From Fidelibacterota bacterium (lineage in GTDB: Bacteria > Fidelibacterota > Marinisomatia > Marinisomatales > TCS55), in the NCBI GenBank assembly GCA_002701785.1, contig NZXC01000045.1, positions 1 through 7,872 of the forward strand: a stretch of 7,872 nt of DNA. Direction: 5' to 3'. A program made the position numbers and the translations under genes. The notes beneath the pieces are model-generated. The model worked only from the letters and a program-made list of their open reading frames with translations, did not search any database and was not told the DNA's origin. This document shows positions 6,407 through 7,872 of the stretch, one piece after another; position 1 is the first letter of the stretch; every line of letters begins with the position of its first letter.

Positions 6407-7576
6407 CTAATCAAATGCAGGAATACCGGTAATATCCTCTCCTATAATTAGAGTATGCATATCATGTGTGCCTTCATATGTAAATACCGACTCAATATTT
6501 GCCATATGTCTTATGGGAGAATAATCTAGAGTAACACCATTAGCTCCTAAAATTTCTCTGGATGTTCGAGCAACATCTCTAGCCATTGCACAATTATTTC
6601 GTTTTGCCATAGAAACTTGATGAAAAGTCATAGTGCCAGCATCTTTCATTCTGCCTAATTTCATAACCATCAATTGAGCATTAGTTATTTTCGTTAACAT
6701 TTCTGCTAGTTTTGCTTGTGTTAATTGAAATCCTGCAATGGGTTTTGAGAACTGTTTTCTTTCTTTTGAATAATTCAATGCAGATAAATAGCAATCAGTT
6801 GCACAACCTGTCATTCCCCAAGCAATACCATATCGTGCTTGAGTTAGACATGATAATGGTCCTTTCATACCCTCAACACCTTGTAAACGAGACGAATCTG
6901 GGACGCGGACGTTCACCATAGATAGTTCAGAAGTAATAGATGATCGAAGACTTATTTTTCCATGAATATCATTACTACTAAAACCATCCATACCTTTCTC
7001 TAATAGGAATCCTCGAACTATACCTCCTTCATCTTTTGCCCACACTATAGCAATATCTGCGATACTGCCATTTGTGATCCACATTTTAGAACCATTGATT
7101 ATCCAATCATCGCCATCTTTTTTAGCTGTGGTTACCATCCCTCCAGCATTAGAGCCAAAATTAGGTTCTGTTAATCCAAAACAACCTATCAACTCTCCCT
7201 TACCTAATCCAGGCAACCATTTTTGTTTTTGCTCCGAACTACCATATGCATGGATGGGATACATCACTAAAGAACCTTGAACGCTGGCAAACGATCGAAG
7301 GCCAGAATCCCCTCTTTCAAGTTCATGTAGAATTAATCCATATGCAACATTACTTACACCCGCACCACCTGATTCGATAGGGAGAGCAGAACCAAGGAAT
7401 CCTAAATCACCAAGTTTGGGGATTAGTTCTCTAGGAAAAGTTCCGGCTTCAAAATGTTCATTAATTATAGGAAGAAACTCATTCTGGACAAATTCATTTG
7501 CTGTTTGCTGAATAAGCAACTCCTCCTCAGCTAATTCATCAGAAATATTATAATAATCAGGTCCAATATTTTTCAT
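6407..7576 (-). CDS. gcdH: Glutaryl-CoA dehydrogenase (acyl-CoA dehydrogenase family)
   Basis: This FAD enzyme oxidises and decarboxylates glutaryl-CoA to crotonyl-CoA in lysine and tryptophan breakdown, passing electrons to ETF. The 389 residues match the usual family length. FAD-contact motifs are visible: GCFGLTEPNFGSNAGGM (131-147) and WITNG (166-170). LRSFASVQGSLVM (93-105) holds Arg94 and Ser98, which correspond to the human residues binding the distal glutaryl carboxylate; this distinguishes the enzyme from short-chain acyl-CoA dehydrogenases. ARYGIAWGM (247-255), RKQFSKPIAGFQLTQAKLAEM (273-293), KRNNCAMARDVAR (325-337) and TYEGTHDMH (366-374) are highly typical; Glu368 is the predicted catalytic base. 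The family's usual GSDP is GSNA here, a minor change. The ATG at 7576 lies 20 bases after the upstream gene's stop, in the same operon. No ETF or crotonase gene is present in the window. Glutaryl-CoA specificity is inferred from the conserved Arg. Confidence 0.93.
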   Translation of the reverse strand: MKNIGPDYYNISDELAEEELLIQQTANEFVQNEFLPIINEHFEAGTFPRELIPKLGDLGFLGSALPIESGGAGVSNVAYGLILHELERGDSGLRSFASVQGSLVMYPIHAYGSSEQKQKWLPGLGKGELIGCFGLTEPNFGSNAGGMVTTAKKDGDDWIINGSKMWITNGSIADIAIVWAKDEGGIVRGFLLEKGMDGFSSNDIHGKISLRSSITSELSMVNVRVPDSSRLQGVEGMKGPLSCLTQARYGIAWGMTGCATDCYLSALNYSKERKQFSKPIAGFQLTQAKLAEMLTKITNAQLMVMKLGRMKDAGTMTFHQVSMAKRNNCAMARDVARTSREILGANGVTLDYSPIRHMANIESVFTYEGTHDMHTLIIGEDITGIPAFD

Positions 7577-7596
7577 GACTAATTCTTTTACAGAAA

Positions 7597-7872
7597 TTAC
7601 GAAGATATAATTGGGTTTTCATAGAATTGAGAAATTATTTCTCTCTGATCGGGAATCCCCATAGAAATTAAAAAAGGATTTTCATTTTGCGTGCTAACAA
7701 AATCTTCCTTACAAGAAATATTTTTCCATTTAAGTTGACATATAATCTGGCCAATTGCTCCTCCCAGCGTATTCCCTGGTCCAAGTAATACAATCTTATC
7801 CGGAGAAAATTCTTTAATTGCAACTGACAATGATTTTGTAAAATCATATGGATTGCATACTTGATGCCCTAG
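7597..7872 (-). CDS. Partial CDS: C-terminus of an acyltransferase, malonyl-CoA:ACP transacylase-like
   Basis: The frame stays open to the right edge, giving 91 visible residues whose N-terminal part is outside the window. The TTG at 7830 is an internal leucine, not a start: the coding pattern continues upstream as LGHQVCNPYDFTKSL. Residues 25-42 (DKIVLLGPGNTLGGAIGQ) resemble the C-terminal glycine-rich motif of FabD-type transacylases (EVGPGKVLxGL), where the acyl-transferase domain closes. About 58 residues follow the GPG, longer than in E. coli FabD, including FLISMGIPDQREIIS. This agrees with my memory of a divergent FabD-like family annotated as ACP S-malonyltransferase, but the catalytic GHSxG serine and the histidine are off-window, so the activity cannot be confirmed. 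It is the most upstream visible gene of the minus operon, 20 bases before the dehydrogenase start. Confidence 0.6.
   Translation of the reverse strand, partial: LGHQVCNPYDFTKSLSVAIKEFSPDKIVLLGPGNTLGGAIGQIICQLKWKNISCKEDFVSTQNENPFLISMGIPDQREIISQFYENPIISS

Noticed and set aside
6712..7280. Two plus-strand open frames (6712-6921 and 7074-7280)
   Set aside because: Both are shadows inside glutaryl-CoA dehydrogenase, which is conserved throughout on the minus strand.
7828..7830. TTG as the start of a 77-residue gene
   Set aside because: The frame remains open upstream to the window edge with a family-like sequence, so this is an internal leucine of a truncated gene.
1..7872. Search for mobile elements, CRISPR arrays, tRNA/rRNA genes, toxin-antitoxin or defence systems
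   Set aside because: No transposase, regular repeat array, RNA gene signature or defence-type domain was seen; the content is ordinary metabolic and membrane genes.

Overview
The window is an AT-rich (by eye roughly 30% GC), densely packed bacterial chromosome segment using the standard genetic code. Several features suggest a Gram-negative, probably marine, lineage near the Marinimicrobia/Bacteroidetes (FCB) group. These are the low GC, the near absence of clear Shine-Dalgarno sequences, a Tat-exported glycosylasparaginase, a two-component-type methylmalonyl-CoA mutase, and a PAP2-like membrane protein resembling a Bacteroidetes-type family. The taxonomic placement is inference and low confidence.

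Layout: a truncated minus-strand gene runs off the left edge (3-563). It resembles the N-terminal domain of a family 9 glycosyltransferase, but weakly. It is divergent from a plus-strand operon (622-4223) of four tightly packed genes: a DjlA-like TerB/J-domain protein, the large subunit of methylmalonyl-CoA mutase, a PAP2-like membrane protein and a monofunctional biotin-protein ligase. Every junction in this operon overlaps, or nearly does: a 1-base overlap (TAATG), a likely 26-base overlap, and a 4-base overlap (ATGA). The operon meets, with only 14 bases between stop codons, a minus-strand operon (4238 to the right edge). In transcription order that operon holds the C-terminus of an acyltransferase (malonyl-CoA:ACP transacylase-like), a glutaryl-CoA dehydrogenase, a Tat-exported N4-(beta-N-acetylglucosaminyl)-L-asparaginase and a cation diffusion facilitator with two tandem cytoplasmic domains.

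How they fit: the mutase and biotin ligase belong to one metabolic theme. Biotinylated propionyl-CoA carboxylase makes methylmalonyl-CoA, and the mutase converts it to succinyl-CoA. The carboxylase, the B12-binding mutase subunit and the MeaB-type GTPase are not in the window. The minus operon mixes acyl-CoA catabolism (glutaryl-CoA from lysine/tryptophan), scavenging of glycosylated asparagine and metal efflux, with no obvious single pathway.

I see no mobile element, CRISPR array, tRNA, rRNA or riboswitch, and no clearly new biological system. The best second-look items are a nine-base G tract directly in front of the asparaginase start codon, the unusually short N-terminus of the mutase, and the altered catalytic motif of the PAP2-like protein.
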